From: Coprococcus sp.
GTDB taxonomy: Bacteria > Bacillota > Clostridia > Lachnospirales > Lachnospiraceae
Length of the DNA stretch: 64,000 nucleotides
Reading direction: 5' to 3'
Assembly: GCA_016297325.1 (NCBI GenBank)
Contig: JAEDGW010000002.1
Coordinates: 1 to 64,000, forward strand
Shown: one piece after another, positions 35,873-44,782 of the stretch
Position numbering within the stretch: position 1 is the first letter of the stretch
Layout: every line of letters begins with the position of its first letter
Notes under the pieces: generated by a model
Told to the model about the DNA's origin: nothing
The model's database searches: none
Seen by the model: the letters and a program-made list of their open reading frames with translations, nothing else
Translations under genes and position numbers: made by a program

Positions 35873-37903
35873 TTATTGCGGATCCGTTTTCACCGCCTTC
35901 GCTTCTGACTTTGTGTCCTTTTTCGGTGAACCGCTTTTTGTGTAGAAAACCTTCGTCCTGTCAAACACACCGGTTATCCCGTTCTGGTTCTGTATCTGCT
36001 TCACAAGATTCGTGTACTTCGTGACAAATGTGGTCATCTTGTCCGTATATTCCTGCCTGGATATCTGTCCCTCAGCCACACCTTCAAGCCCCTTCTCCCA
36101 GCTCGCCGTGAGATCAGCTCTTAAAAGGCCATTGATAGAATAATACACTATGTCATATATTATCTCACCCAGAAATGTCGGTGTAACTATCTGCGTCTTC
36201 TTGTTCAGCGATATGTATTTGTTCTTCTCAAGCTTCGTGATAATTCCGTCCCTGGTGGCACTCGTTCCGATTCCGGCACCCTTGATCTGCTCTCTGAGCG
36301 CCTCATCCTCGATGAACTGTCCCGCATTCTCCATTGTCAGGATCAGCGAACCTGAGTTGTATCTCTTAGGAGGTGATGTCTCGCCCTCCTTTATGTCTAT
36401 ATTCTGTACCTCAAGCTTATCACCTTTTCTTATCTTCGCCAGCCTCTCAATGAACTCTCTGCTGTACTTTGGCTCGTCCTTCTTCTTGGAGAAACTGTTT
36501 GCGGCAACTTTCAGATACCCCTCACTTATGAGATACTTGAAATTGGCAAATAACTTCTCGCCATTCTTTGAGAGTGTCATGGCCACCTTCTGATACTCAG
36601 CAGGTGGGTAGAATATGCTCAGGAATCTCCTGCATATGATCTCATACACCTTGAGCGCAGTCGGCGCAAGGCTCTTTAATGCGCCAAATCCCTGACCTGT
36701 CGGTATGATGGCGTAGTGGTCGGTGATCTGTTTGTCATTCACATACTTGGTCTTTGCTATGCCCTTATATGTGCCGCTCTCCATCGCCCCCTGTGCAAAC
36801 TCACGAACCGGCTGGAAATTCTTAAGGCCCGATATATTCCTGCCAATCTCCTTTGCCACCGCAGTTGAAAGCACTCTGGCATCGGTTCTCGGATATGTGA
36901 CAAGCTTCTTCTCGTAGAGCTCCTGAACTATCTTCAGCGTGTCGGACGGACTTATCTTGAAGAGGGATGAACAGTCATTCTGAAGCTCCGCAAGATTGTA
37001 CAGCATCGGCGGCTGTTTCTTCTCCTTCTTGCGCTCTATCGCCTCGATGACAACCTCCGGCTCGCCCACCTTAAGCTCCTCAAGCAGCTTTTCCGCCGCA
37101 GCTCTTTCCTTGAATCCGTTCTCTTTATATAGAAGCGGCGACTCGAAATACTTTGTGCCCTTGACAGCCTTCCACTCAGCGTCAAATGTCTGGCCTTCCT
37201 CGCCCACATTTGCCACAAGCCTGTAGAACGGTGTCTTGACAAACTCTCTTATCTCACGCTCCCTTTTAACGATGATCCCAAGTACACAGGTCATGACACG
37301 GCCAACCGCTATGACACATCTGTCCATGCCGAGATATCTCTGAACCACATTTGAAAACTTGAGGGACAGTGCCCTTGAGAAGTTGATACCCATGAGATAG
37401 TCCTCCTGGGCTCTAAGGTACGCCGCATCGCTCAGGCTGTCATACTCTGAGAGCGGCTTTGCCTCTCTGATACCTCTGAGGATCTCTTCCTCCGTCTGGG
37501 AATCTATCCACACACGGCGCTTCTCTTTACCGGTCACATGGGCCATGGAGTCAACCAATCGGTATATATACTCTCCTTCGCGTCCCGAATCCGTTGCGAC
37601 ATAGATACAGCCTATGTCATCTCTGTTCAGAAGTCCCGCCACGATGTTGAACTGCTTCTTCGTATCTGGCAGCACCTCGTATTTGTATTCAGTTGGAATA
37701 AATGGAATCGTTGTAAGGCTCCACTTCTTCAAATTCGGATCATAGGCGTCCGGATAGCTCATGGTTATCAAATGTCCCACACACCATGTTACAACCGCTG
37801 TGTCAGATTCCAGATAACCATTTCCCGCATTGCCCTTCACCCCCAGCACATCCGCAAACTGTCTCGCCACGCTGGGTTTCTCTGCTATATATAAATTCTT
37901 CAA
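35873..37903 (-). CDS. topB: DNA topoisomerase III
   Basis: Type IA topoisomerase that decatenates DNA and relaxes negative supercoils. The 676 residues include the TOPRIM start YIAEKPSVARQFADVLG, the DSGREGEYIYRL acidic motif (often DxDREGE; here the first acid cluster reads TDSGREGE), and the active-site tyrosine in LVTYPRTDARVLS. The C-terminus is short and lacks zinc ribbons. The start is a TTG after AGGAG. Topoisomerase III genes of this size are frequent on integrative elements, but the neighbours here are chromosomal housekeeping genes and no integrase or relaxase is present. Confidence 0.94.
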   Translation of the reverse strand: MKNLYIAEKPSVARQFADVLGVKGNAGNGYLESDTAVVTWCVGHLITMSYPDAYDPNLKKWSLTTIPFIPTEYKYEVLPDTKKQFNIVAGLLNRDDIGCIYVATDSGREGEYIYRLVDSMAHVTGKEKRRVWIDSQTEEEILRGIREAKPLSEYDSLSDAAYLRAQEDYLMGINFSRALSLKFSNVVQRYLGMDRCVIAVGRVMTCVLGIIVKREREIREFVKTPFYRLVANVGEEGQTFDAEWKAVKGTKYFESPLLYKENGFKERAAAEKLLEELKVGEPEVVIEAIERKKEKKQPPMLYNLAELQNDCSSLFKISPSDTLKIVQELYEKKLVTYPRTDARVLSTAVAKEIGRNISGLKNFQPVREFAQGAMESGTYKGIAKTKYVNDKQITDHYAIIPTGQGFGALKSLAPTALKVYEIICRRFLSIFYPPAEYQKVAMTLSKNGEKLFANFKYLISEGYLKVAANSFSKKKDEPKYSREFIERLAKIRKGDKLEVQNIDIKEGETSPPKRYNSGSLILTMENAGQFIEDEALREQIKGAGIGTSATRDGIITKLEKNKYISLNKKTQIVTPTFLGEIIYDIVYYSINGLLRADLTASWEKGLEGVAEGQISRQEYTDKMTTFVTKYTNLVKQIQNQNGITGVFDRTKVFYTKSGSPKKDTKSEAKAVKTDPQ

Positions 37904-37957
37904 ATTCTGCTCCTATTCTGATGTCAATTCAGATAATACATCACAACGCATTTTATT

Positions 37958-37986
37958 ATCATATCAAAATATAATAGAAGGGGCAA
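37958..37986 (-). promoter_or_regulatory. probable topB promoter
   Basis: On the minus strand TTGCCC (37981-37986), 17 bases, TATGAT (37958-37963). It begins right after the T-run of the glnN terminator. Confidence 0.45.
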
Positions 37987-37988
37987 GT

Positions 37989-38027
37989 AAAAAAGCACCC
38001 CACCTGCGACATGCGCAGGCAGAGTGC
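37989..38027 (-). terminator. glnN terminator
   Basis: Arms CGCAGGCAGAGTGC and GCACCCCACCTGCG (with G-U pairs) close a five-base loop and are followed on the minus strand by TTTTTT. It lies 54 bases after the glnN stop. Confidence 0.85.
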
Positions 38028-38080
38028 CCTTAAGCAATTTTATATAGAATTTAGAAGGTATTTGAAAATCAAACTGTATC

Positions 38081-40189
38081 TTACTGCTCGAACAGAAGCT
38101 GCTCATATGTTGGGAATGGCCAAGCTGTCTTTGGAAGTTCCTTCTCAAGCTCATCAGCAGGCTTTCTCACTGAGTCAAATGCTGCAAATACTGTGTTGTG
38201 GAAGTACTTAGCCCAGGCCTCTGTATCTCCCTCATAATCTGCTGCCTTTGCAACCAGCTCCTCAAGGGCTACTGTAGCGCTCTTGAGCTCTGTGAGCTTC
38301 TCTGAGATGGTGTTCAGAAGTGATACCTGAACTGTAGGATCAATTCCGAGAGCCTTAATCTCTGCAGCACCCTTTGCAAGCTCTGCCTGATATTCCATAA
38401 CGGCTGGGATGATCTCCTCATTTGACATCTCGATCATGGTGAGTGCCTCGATGTTGATCTTCTTTGCATAGTTCTCAAGCATTACATCAGCTCTCGCCTC
38501 AAGCTCTGCCTTGTTCATGACGCCAAGTCCCTCGAAGATCTTGACGCTCTTGTCTGCTGCAAGATAAGGAACAGCGTCAACCATGCACTTGATATTTGGA
38601 AGGCCACGCTTTGCTGCCTCCTCAACCCACTCATCTGAGTAGCCGTTGCCGTTGAAGATGATTCTCTGATGTGCTGTGAGTTCTCTTCTGATGAGTGCCT
38701 TGCAGGCTGTCTCGAAGTCTTCTGCGCCCTCAAGCTCATCTGTCATCTTCTTGATCTGATCTGCAACTATTGTATTTAATACCATCATTGGGAATGCGAT
38801 GGACTGTGTTGAACCAACCATTCTGAACTCGAACTTGTTACCTGTGAATGCAAATGGTGATGTTCTGTTTCTATCTGTGGCATCCATTGTAAATGTAGGA
38901 AGTGTTGATGCACCTGATACATATGTCTTGCCCTTTGGCGACTCTGTTGCCTCGCCCTTCTCGATGATCTGCTCAACGATCGACTGAAGCTGCTCTCCAA
39001 GGAATGCTGAGATGATTGCTGGAGGTGCCTCATTAGCTCCCAGTCTGTGATCATTTCCTGCTGATGAAGCGGAAAGTCTCAGAAGCTCTGCATTGTTATC
39101 TACTGCTGCCAGAACTGCTGCAAGGAAGAACTGGAACTGAAGATTTGTCTCAGGATGCTTGCCTGGATCGATGAGGTTCTCGCCCTCGTCTGTTGAGATC
39201 GACCAGTTGTTGTGCTTACCTGAACCATTTACACCGGCAAATGGCTTCTCATGGAGTACACACTCAAGGTCATGCTTTGCTGCGATCTTCTTCATGGTTG
39301 CCATAACCAGATGGTTCTGATCTGTGGCGATGTTGGTTGTTGAGAAGATTGGTGCAAGCTCATGCTGTGCAGGAGCAACCTCGTTGTGCTGTGTCTTTGC
39401 AAGGATACCGTACTTCCACAGCTCCTCGTTCAGCTCTGTCATGTATGATGCGATCTTATCCTTGATCGCTGCGAAATACTGATCGTCAAGCTCCTGTCCC
39501 TTTGGAGGCATCGCTCCGAAAAGTGTACGTCCGCAGAGCTTAAGATCTGTTCTCTTTGCAAATTTCTTCTTGTCGATCAGGAAGTACTCCTGCTCAGGAC
39601 CAACTGATGAAGTAACTTTCTTGGCTGTTGTGTTGCCGAACATTGCAAGAGCCTTAAGAGCTTCCTTGCTGATGGCATCCATTGAACGGAGAAGAGGTGT
39701 CTTGTAATCAAGTGACTCTCCTGTATATGATGTGAATGCTGCAGGTATGCAGAGGATACATGTTCCCTCATCTGTTGTCTTTACAAATGCTGGTGATGTA
39801 CAATCCCATGCTGTATATCCTCTTGCTGCACATGTCTCACGGAGACCGCCTGAAGGGAATGATGAAGCATCCGGCTCTGACTTGATGAGCTCCTTGCCTG
39901 TGAACTGGAGGATAACGCCGCCGTCACCGACTGTGCTTACGAATGAATCATGCTTCTCTGCTGTTGTCTCTGTAAGTGGCTGGAACCAATGTGTATAATG
40001 TGTTGCGCCAAGCTCCATTGCCCATTCCTTCATGGCTGCTGCAACTGAATCTGCGATTGATGTATCGAGAGGCTCGCCCTTGTCAATAGTCGCCTTGAGT
40101 GACTTGTAAACTGCCTTTGGAAGTCTCTCTCTCATGACCTGATCTGAGAATACGTGTGAGCCAAATACGGCCGAAATTTTGTTCATCAT
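38081..40189 (-). CDS. glnN: glutamine synthetase type III
   Basis: Makes glutamine from glutamate and ammonia with ATP. At 702 residues it is the large GSIII form, with the type-specific start (VFGSHVFSDQVMRERLP), the GPEQEYFLID metal-site segment, KTQHNEVAPAQHELAPIF, the nucleotide-site NGSGKHNNWS and ANEAPPAIISAF. It acts as a cytoplasmic dodecamer in known examples. The ATG has AAAGGAG upstream. A hairpin terminator lies in its 5' region and may control it; another ends the transcript. Confidence 0.97.
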   Translation of the reverse strand: MMNKISAVFGSHVFSDQVMRERLPKAVYKSLKATIDKGEPLDTSIADSVAAAMKEWAMELGATHYTHWFQPLTETTAEKHDSFVSTVGDGGVILQFTGKELIKSEPDASSFPSGGLRETCAARGYTAWDCTSPAFVKTTDEGTCILCIPAAFTSYTGESLDYKTPLLRSMDAISKEALKALAMFGNTTAKKVTSSVGPEQEYFLIDKKKFAKRTDLKLCGRTLFGAMPPKGQELDDQYFAAIKDKIASYMTELNEELWKYGILAKTQHNEVAPAQHELAPIFSTTNIATDQNHLVMATMKKIAAKHDLECVLHEKPFAGVNGSGKHNNWSISTDEGENLIDPGKHPETNLQFQFFLAAVLAAVDNNAELLRLSASSAGNDHRLGANEAPPAIISAFLGEQLQSIVEQIIEKGEATESPKGKTYVSGASTLPTFTMDATDRNRTSPFAFTGNKFEFRMVGSTQSIAFPMMVLNTIVADQIKKMTDELEGAEDFETACKALIRRELTAHQRIIFNGNGYSDEWVEEAAKRGLPNIKCMVDAVPYLAADKSVKIFEGLGVMNKAELEARADVMLENYAKKINIEALTMIEMSNEEIIPAVMEYQAELAKGAAEIKALGIDPTVQVSLLNTISEKLTELKSATVALEELVAKAADYEGDTEAWAKYFHNTVFAAFDSVRKPADELEKELPKTAWPFPTYEQLLFEQ

Positions 40190-40237
40190 AATTACTACTC
40201 CTTTTCTTGATTAAAAATGAATCCTTGACGTATCCTC

Positions 40238-40277
40238 AAAAAAAGAGAAAGGTGTCCTCCTTTTTGAGAACACCTTT
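40238..40277 (-). terminator. intrinsic terminator between the YARHG gene and glnN, possible attenuator
   Basis: Arms AAAGGTGTTCTC and GAGGACACCTTT (40248-40277) with a six-base loop, then CTCTTTTTTT on the minus strand. It lies 79 bases after the YARHG gene stop and only about 48 bases before the glnN start, so it either ends the upstream transcript or lies within the glnN leader. Confidence 0.8.
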
Positions 40278-40308
40278 GTCCATTTCTTATCATTTAATTG
40301 TTAAATAT

Positions 40309-40337
40309 AAAATACTCCAAATATTTCTAAAAATCAA
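40309..40337 (-). promoter_or_regulatory. candidate glnN promoter upstream of the hairpin
   Basis: On the minus strand TTGATT (40332-40337), 17 bases, TATTTT (40309-40314). If used, transcription starts about 25 bases before the terminator hairpin, making that hairpin a leader element. A weaker alternative, TTGAGG with TTTAAT, lies after the hairpin but leaves almost no leader. Confidence 0.35.
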
Positions 40338-40355
40338 CCCCTAAATTTAATTTTT

Positions 40356-41966
40356 TTAATCTTCGTATGATTTTATGAATGCAATATTTGCTTTTTCGAC
40401 GTCTGAAAGCATATCTTCAGTGAAGTCAGCAGGATCAATTGTAGGATAATACCATGACTTGCTCTCAAAATATGCCCTGATCTCAGCGTCATTGAACTTA
40501 CGTCCATGTCTTGCATATATCTCATTTCTAGCAAGCATCAGTGTATGGTCATCAAGTCCCCTCACATCGCTGTCAGAGAGATATCTTGTGCTGCTGTCAG
40601 GTATGATATAATCACCATTTGTCACAGTGCTGCTGCCTGTATCTGAATCACCGTCCAGATAGTCCTCATACGCCTTGATCGTCGATATATTTGCCTTCTC
40701 CGTCTTGCTGAGAACTGACTCACTGAACTGATCTGCAGGAACAATTCCGGCATACCATGCCTGACTCTCGAAATATGCCCTGATATCATCATCCTTGAAC
40801 ATTCTTCCATGGCGTGCATATATCTCATTTCTCGCCAATGTCAGATCAGAACGTGATATACCCTGAAGATCACTGTCTGAAAGCATACGGCTGTCACTGT
40901 ACGGAATTATGTAATGTATATCCACATTCGCAGAGTTAGGATCCTGAAGGTCAGCCTTCTCGCCCTTGCATCCTGTACCGCTTGCGGTGAGTTTGTCTAT
41001 GCTCATGGTGCCAATCTCACCTGTAGTACCGTCAATGGTAACTGATATAGTTATGTCAACCTTGCCATTTTTTGCCTTGCCGACCTTTGCTGATGGATTC
41101 TCAAATCCATACACAAGCTTACAGTAATCAACCGCTGCGCTTGAAAGCTCTGCATCTGTATATCCCGCATTCTCACCGCCGCTCTGGACTGATCCATTTG
41201 TTCCGGCCTCTGTGGAAGCATCTACAGATGTAGTTGCCTCTGTGATCTCCTCTGACGCTGCCTCTGTGGTTACCATTGTATCCTCTGTTGACTTTGCCTC
41301 TGTGATCTCCTCTGTCGCTGCCTCTGTGGTCACATTTGTATCCTCTGTAGACTTTGCCTCTGTGGTCTGCGTCTCTGTAGTTCCTGATGTCTTCTTGCCG
41401 AACAGTTTGCCGCCAAATATGATCAGGCAGCCGACTCCGACTCCGATAACCACTGCAGCCACTATGATACATACGATGATCATCGTGCTATTCTTACCGC
41501 CATCACCGTCAGGCTTATTCAAGTTGTTACCGCCTCCTGGCTGTGGTGACTGATTCATGCCTGACTGCTGATTCATATTCATCTGCTGCGGCTGATTCAT
41601 GCCTGGCTGCTGATTCATGTTCATCTGCTGCGGCTGGTTCATGCCTGGCTGCGGCCTCTGGTTCATTCCCATCTGCTGCGGCTGGTTCATGCCTGGCTGT
41701 GGTCTCTGATTCATTCCCATCTGCTGTGGCTGATTCATGCCTGGCTGTGGTCTCTGATTCATTCCCATCTGCTGGTTCATGCCCGGCTGCCAGTTCTGAT
41801 TCATTCCCATCTGTGGATTCTGGTTCATCCCATTCCACTGGCCTCCCGCCGGCTGACCATTGTCATCTACCATCTTTTCAGCCGTGGCGCCACCACAGGA
41901 CTGGCAGAATCTTGATCCCGGCATCTGCTCCGTGCCGCACTTTGGACAATATGTTATCTTTCTCAT
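40356..41966 (-). CDS. zinc-ribbon membrane protein with Met/Asn/Gln/Pro repeats and two YARHG domains
   Basis: A 536-residue single-pass protein. A C4 zinc ribbon (C7, C10, C21, C24) opens it; residues 46-143 are low-complexity repeats of MNQ, PGMNQ and QPQQ; a membrane helix follows (about 161-186); then a threonine/glutamate linker with a 21-residue duplicate (TEAKSTEDT...), and an external region with an unknown central domain and two YARHG domains (NEIYARHGRMFKDDDIRAYF and NEIYARHGRKFNDAEIRAYF). YARHG domains are extracellular and their function is unsettled. Topology places the zinc ribbon and repeats in the cytoplasm. The same ribbon-helix-external-domain style recurs in the PASTA kinases at the right edge. 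Confidence 0.9.
   Translation of the reverse strand: MRKITYCPKCGTEQMPGSRFCQSCGGATAEKMVDDNGQPAGGQWNGMNQNPQMGMNQNWQPGMNQQMGMNQRPQPGMNQPQQMGMNQRPQPGMNQPQQMGMNQRPQPGMNQPQQMNMNQQPGMNQPQQMNMNQQSGMNQSPQPGGGNNLNKPDGDGGKNSTMIIVCIIVAAVVIGVGVGCLIIFGGKLFGKKTSGTTETQTTEAKSTEDTNVTTEAATEEITEAKSTEDTMVTTEAASEEITEATTSVDASTEAGTNGSVQSGGENAGYTDAELSSAAVDYCKLVYGFENPSAKVGKAKNGKVDITISVTIDGTTGEIGTMSIDKLTASGTGCKGEKADLQDPNSANVDIHYIIPYSDSRMLSDSDLQGISRSDLTLARNEIYARHGRMFKDDDIRAYFESQAWYAGIVPADQFSESVLSKTEKANISTIKAYEDYLDGDSDTGSSTVTNGDYIIPDSSTRYLSDSDVRGLDDHTLMLARNEIYARHGRKFNDAEIRAYFESKSWYYPTIDPADFTEDMLSDVEKANIAFIKSYED
41625..41768 (-). repeat. three in-frame 48-bp tandem repeats
   Basis: Residues 67-114 of the YARHG protein are three copies of a 16-residue unit, MGMNQRPQPGMNQPQQ, with shorter variants on both sides (whole repetitive tract about 41538-41831). 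The DNA copies differ only by a few silent-looking changes, so copy-number change by slippage is plausible. Confidence 0.85.
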
Positions 41967-42050
41967 CTGTTATCCCTCCGTTTGCCCCTTTCATTTTTTG
42001 CGCTGTTTTTCATTATAACAGATAGCAGGCGCAATTGAAAAGATTCAATT

Positions 42051-42578
42051 TCATATATCTAACCTCTCCGCCAGAACCTCATATATCTCCTCCGCCACCG
42101 CAAGCTTATACGCAAGCCTTGTCGGCTGCGGCGGAAGCTCTACATAATATGCCCTCTCATCGCCGTCTATATCTATGGCAAAATACACCTGTCCCGGAAC
42201 CGACGCATCCGGATTTGCCGGATCAACATTGCCCATGGTCCCTGTAACGCCTATTCCTATATTCGCATCGTATGCCCTGCGGCACGCCTTCGCCATCTCC
42301 CCCGCAGTCTCCTTTGAATAGACTGTGTACCTATCTATGATCTCCGCCGGAACCCCCTGCATGATCTTTGCCTCATTGCAGTATGTGACAAATGCGCCAT
42401 TAAGCACCGCTGAGGATCCTTCCGTGTCTGTGATGAGGGAAGCTATCTGCCCTGAGGTTGCACTTTCCATGGTGGTGATGGTGAGGGCTTTTGCGATAAG
42501 AGATTTTGTGAGTTTACGGTAATTATCTCTGATCTGCTTTTCATCATGTTCCTTTTTATCTGTCGATGAATTTATCAT
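42051..42578 (-). CDS. pncC: CinA C-terminal domain protein, probable nicotinamide-nucleotide amidase
   Basis: About 175 residues forming a lone CinA-C domain: the TMESATSGQIASLITDTEGSS core (family ESxTGG region, here ESATSG), GAFVTYCNEAK, SKETAGEMA and GIGVTGTMGNVDP. Stand-alone CinA-C proteins deamidate nicotinamide mononucleotide in the NAD salvage cycle. The first motif residue change (TGG to TSG) makes activity less certain. The ATG start is preferred with AAGGTG about eight bases upstream; the longer frame to 42626 begins at a TTG without a site. Confidence 0.8.
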   Translation of the reverse strand: MINSSTDKKEHDEKQIRDNYRKLTKSLIAKALTITTMESATSGQIASLITDTEGSSAVLNGAFVTYCNEAKIMQGVPAEIIDRYTVYSKETAGEMAKACRRAYDANIGIGVTGTMGNVDPANPDASVPGQVYFAIDIDGDERAYYVELPPQPTRLAYKLAVAEEIYEVLAERLDI

Positions 42579-42649
42579 TCTGAGTACACCTTCTCTATAT
42601 TTTATTTCTATGCTTTGAGCGTTCAATGTTCAATATCTGAGCTTTTTGT

Positions 42650-43783
42650 TTATACATTTGTTTTAACATTTTCATTGTTGCTGCCAGATTCTGCTGCCGG
42701 GAGTCTGAAAAACAACCTAAATCCCAATATCATAACCGGAACCACCTCGTTCATATGCAGCAAAAGCGTCACTGCCGGCTTGATAAATCCCATTTCCGCA
42801 AATATAGCATATATGATCAGAAATGCCTCTATCATATATATTCCAAGCACAAATGTTCCCCGTCTGGCAGATACTTTCATAAGCTTTGCTGCAGATGCAA
42901 CGACTGCAATTGATAAAATCACAAGCAATATAAACCATAGTATACATAAGCCAATTCCAGCCTGTTGCTTAATTATCGTAATATTATATCTCGCTCCAAA
43001 AATCCTGTCCGGCATACTTCCAGTCTGATCCAGTTCATCCATGATCGACGATCCTGAAATCTTATTCTTACTGGTAAATACATCATCACATCCGGCAAAT
43101 ATAAGCACCGCCCCACAAAGCAGTGATAAAATACAAGTCACAATATTAAACCTGTGCTGAACAGCCATGTATACGATAAACATAACGGTTTCTGCACATA
43201 CAATAGCCAATGTGAGATCATCTTTGGCAGTCACAAGTTTTACACTCACAGCATTTGCAAGTTCGATGAGGAACCAGAACAAAACTCCACTCCATCTTTT
43301 CTTTACCAGGTCCACACCCTTTACCATAACTACAAACGCAAGTATAGTTATCACCACAGCATATATTTCGTCACTTCCCGAGCCGAATAATCCCCAATGT
43401 CCGCCGTCATCTAGTCCACTGTCGGTATGTATTGAAAATGTGACACTTGCCCAGCAGATAACGACATACAGAAGAGTAAGCACAAACAACGCAGCCGCAT
43501 CTCTAAATTTCTTTTTGTCTGTAAAAAGCGATCCGCAATAGCGCACTGCGCCATATGTCTTATCACAAATCTTCTCAAGTGGCAAAACAAAAAGGATTGC
43601 CCCTACAAGAACACATATAAGAATATTCCTTATCTGGCTGACTGCACCTCCACCGCCTATATATCCAGCAAAAAATGTATTCTCCGTTCTTGTCATTATT
43701 CCCCACATAGCTGCATAACATATGGCTGATATAACAAATGCCGGTATTGCAGTTCTTAGAATTTTCTGATCGTATTTTTTCAT
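42650..43783 (-). CDS. polytopic membrane protein of unknown function
   Basis: A 377-residue protein with about ten predicted helices (for example IRNILICVLVGAILFVLPL, IYAVVITILAFVVMVKGVDLV and IGLCILWFILLVILSIAVV) and short loops. I recognise no family motif. The start has GGAGGCGGAGAAAG upstream. Its extreme C-terminus (FFRLPAAESGSNNENV) is repeated in degenerate form just after the phosphoesterase gene upstream, at 43863-43949, so a paralogue once stood there. Confidence 0.8.
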   Translation of the reverse strand: MKKYDQKILRTAIPAFVISAICYAAMWGIMTRTENTFFAGYIGGGGAVSQIRNILICVLVGAILFVLPLEKICDKTYGAVRYCGSLFTDKKKFRDAAALFVLTLLYVVICWASVTFSIHTDSGLDDGGHWGLFGSGSDEIYAVVITILAFVVMVKGVDLVKKRWSGVLFWFLIELANAVSVKLVTAKDDLTLAIVCAETVMFIVYMAVQHRFNIVTCILSLLCGAVLIFAGCDDVFTSKNKISGSSIMDELDQTGSMPDRIFGARYNITIIKQQAGIGLCILWFILLVILSIAVVASAAKLMKVSARRGTFVLGIYMIEAFLIIYAIFAEMGFIKPAVTLLLHMNEVVPVMILGFRLFFRLPAAESGSNNENVKTNV

Positions 43784-43862
43784 CTTTCTCCGCCTCCGTA
43801 TATTAGTTTTTCTATTTGTAAATCTTTCTCCAATTTACCTCTACATGACACTTTAAAAACTT

Positions 43863-43949
43863 TTAGGGGCCTGCCCCCAATATTATGATGACATTGGCTT
43901 TTTCATTGTGGCTGCCAACTCCTGCTACCGGAAGTCCGAAAAACCAATC
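43863..43949 (-). pseudogene. 3' remnant of a paralogue of the polytopic membrane protein
   Basis: Directly after the phosphoesterase stop, the minus strand reads WFFGLPVAGVGSHNEKANV in frame before a stop, compared with LFFRLPAAESGSNNENVKTNV at the end of the 377-residue gene. At DNA level about four fifths of some 50 bases agree by eye. No start codon or upstream half remains. The end holds a small GGGG/CCCC hairpin near 43866-43878. Confidence 0.7.
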
Positions 43950-44669
43950 TCATACATACACACAGCTATCCTCGTCAACACAATAGCACGCAAGCCTTCC
44001 ACCACGTCTTCTATCCCCGGCTCCGGCATCCAGGTCTGTGTAATATTTAGTCTTATATATATCATGTGCCCCTGTCTCATTAAGCATATGGGTACTCACA
44101 TGACCACAGAATATGTATCTGTCTAGTGCCCGCTTATCTGCTGCGGGAATATGATGTATATCCGTCGATATCAAATATCTGTACTCATCCCGCCTGACTG
44201 CGCACTCTATTGACCTTGCAACATTGATGGAGCGATCGTCATTTCTCACGTAGGAGCCGCAATGAATTCCAGAATGCGTCACGATACTGTCTCCGTACAC
44301 AGGTGATACGATCTCCACATAATGCGGCAAATGCACTAGGTATTCCTGCAGCTTCATCTGGTCATCAAGTGTCAGTCTCTTTATATCCCGAAGTGTCGCC
44401 TCTCCTCCGAATGCTGTCCACTGTCTCTCTGACATAGTTCCCATAATATACATCTGTGCAAACAATTCATGATTACCTTTTATGAGCTCCATAGAACCAT
44501 CCTCAATATAAGGTGCCATAAATTCCAAAAGAGGAACGCCTTCATCATTCCAGTCAAAGATATCCCCCATGACTATCATGTGGTCTTTGCCGCTGTTAAA
44601 GTCTATCATTTTCAATATTTTCTTGAACGCCTTGAGATCTCCGTGAATGTCGGATATGAGATATAACAT
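43950..44669 (-). CDS. calcineurin-like metallophosphoesterase (PPP-like)
   Basis: A 239-residue phosphoesterase with the metal-site blocks in order: SDIHGD at the N-terminus, MGDIFDWNDEG, IKGNHELFA, a histidine in THSGIHCG and CGHVSTH. The GDxxDRG arginine of true PP1-type phosphatases is replaced (GDIFDWN), so a protein-phosphatase role is not assured; diadenosine tetraphosphate or other substrates are possible. An ideal AAAGGAGGT precedes the ATG, and a TATAAT at 44714-44719 on the minus strand may be its promoter. Confidence 0.88.
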   Translation of the reverse strand: MLYLISDIHGDLKAFKKILKMIDFNSGKDHMIVMGDIFDWNDEGVPLLEFMAPYIEDGSMELIKGNHELFAQMYIMGTMSERQWTAFGGEATLRDIKRLTLDDQMKLQEYLVHLPHYVEIVSPVYGDSIVTHSGIHCGSYVRNDDRSINVARSIECAVRRDEYRYLISTDIHHIPAADKRALDRYIFCGHVSTHMLNETGAHDIYKTKYYTDLDAGAGDRRRGGRLACYCVDEDSCVYV

Positions 44670-44782
44670 TTGTACCTCCTTTTAAATAAGGTCACAGTAT
44701 ACACTTCGACCTTATTATAGTAACTGCTGATGCTCGGAAATGGAAGTTATTTCTGGTTCAGATTTTCTCATATATCAATTCA

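Noticed and set aside
35873..37903. topB as part of an integrative element
   Set aside because: No integrase, relaxase, conjugation gene or att-like repeats are seen nearby, and the neighbours are housekeeping genes.
41538..41831. CRISPR-like array
   Set aside because: The 48-bp units are contiguous, in frame and coding, without unique spacers.
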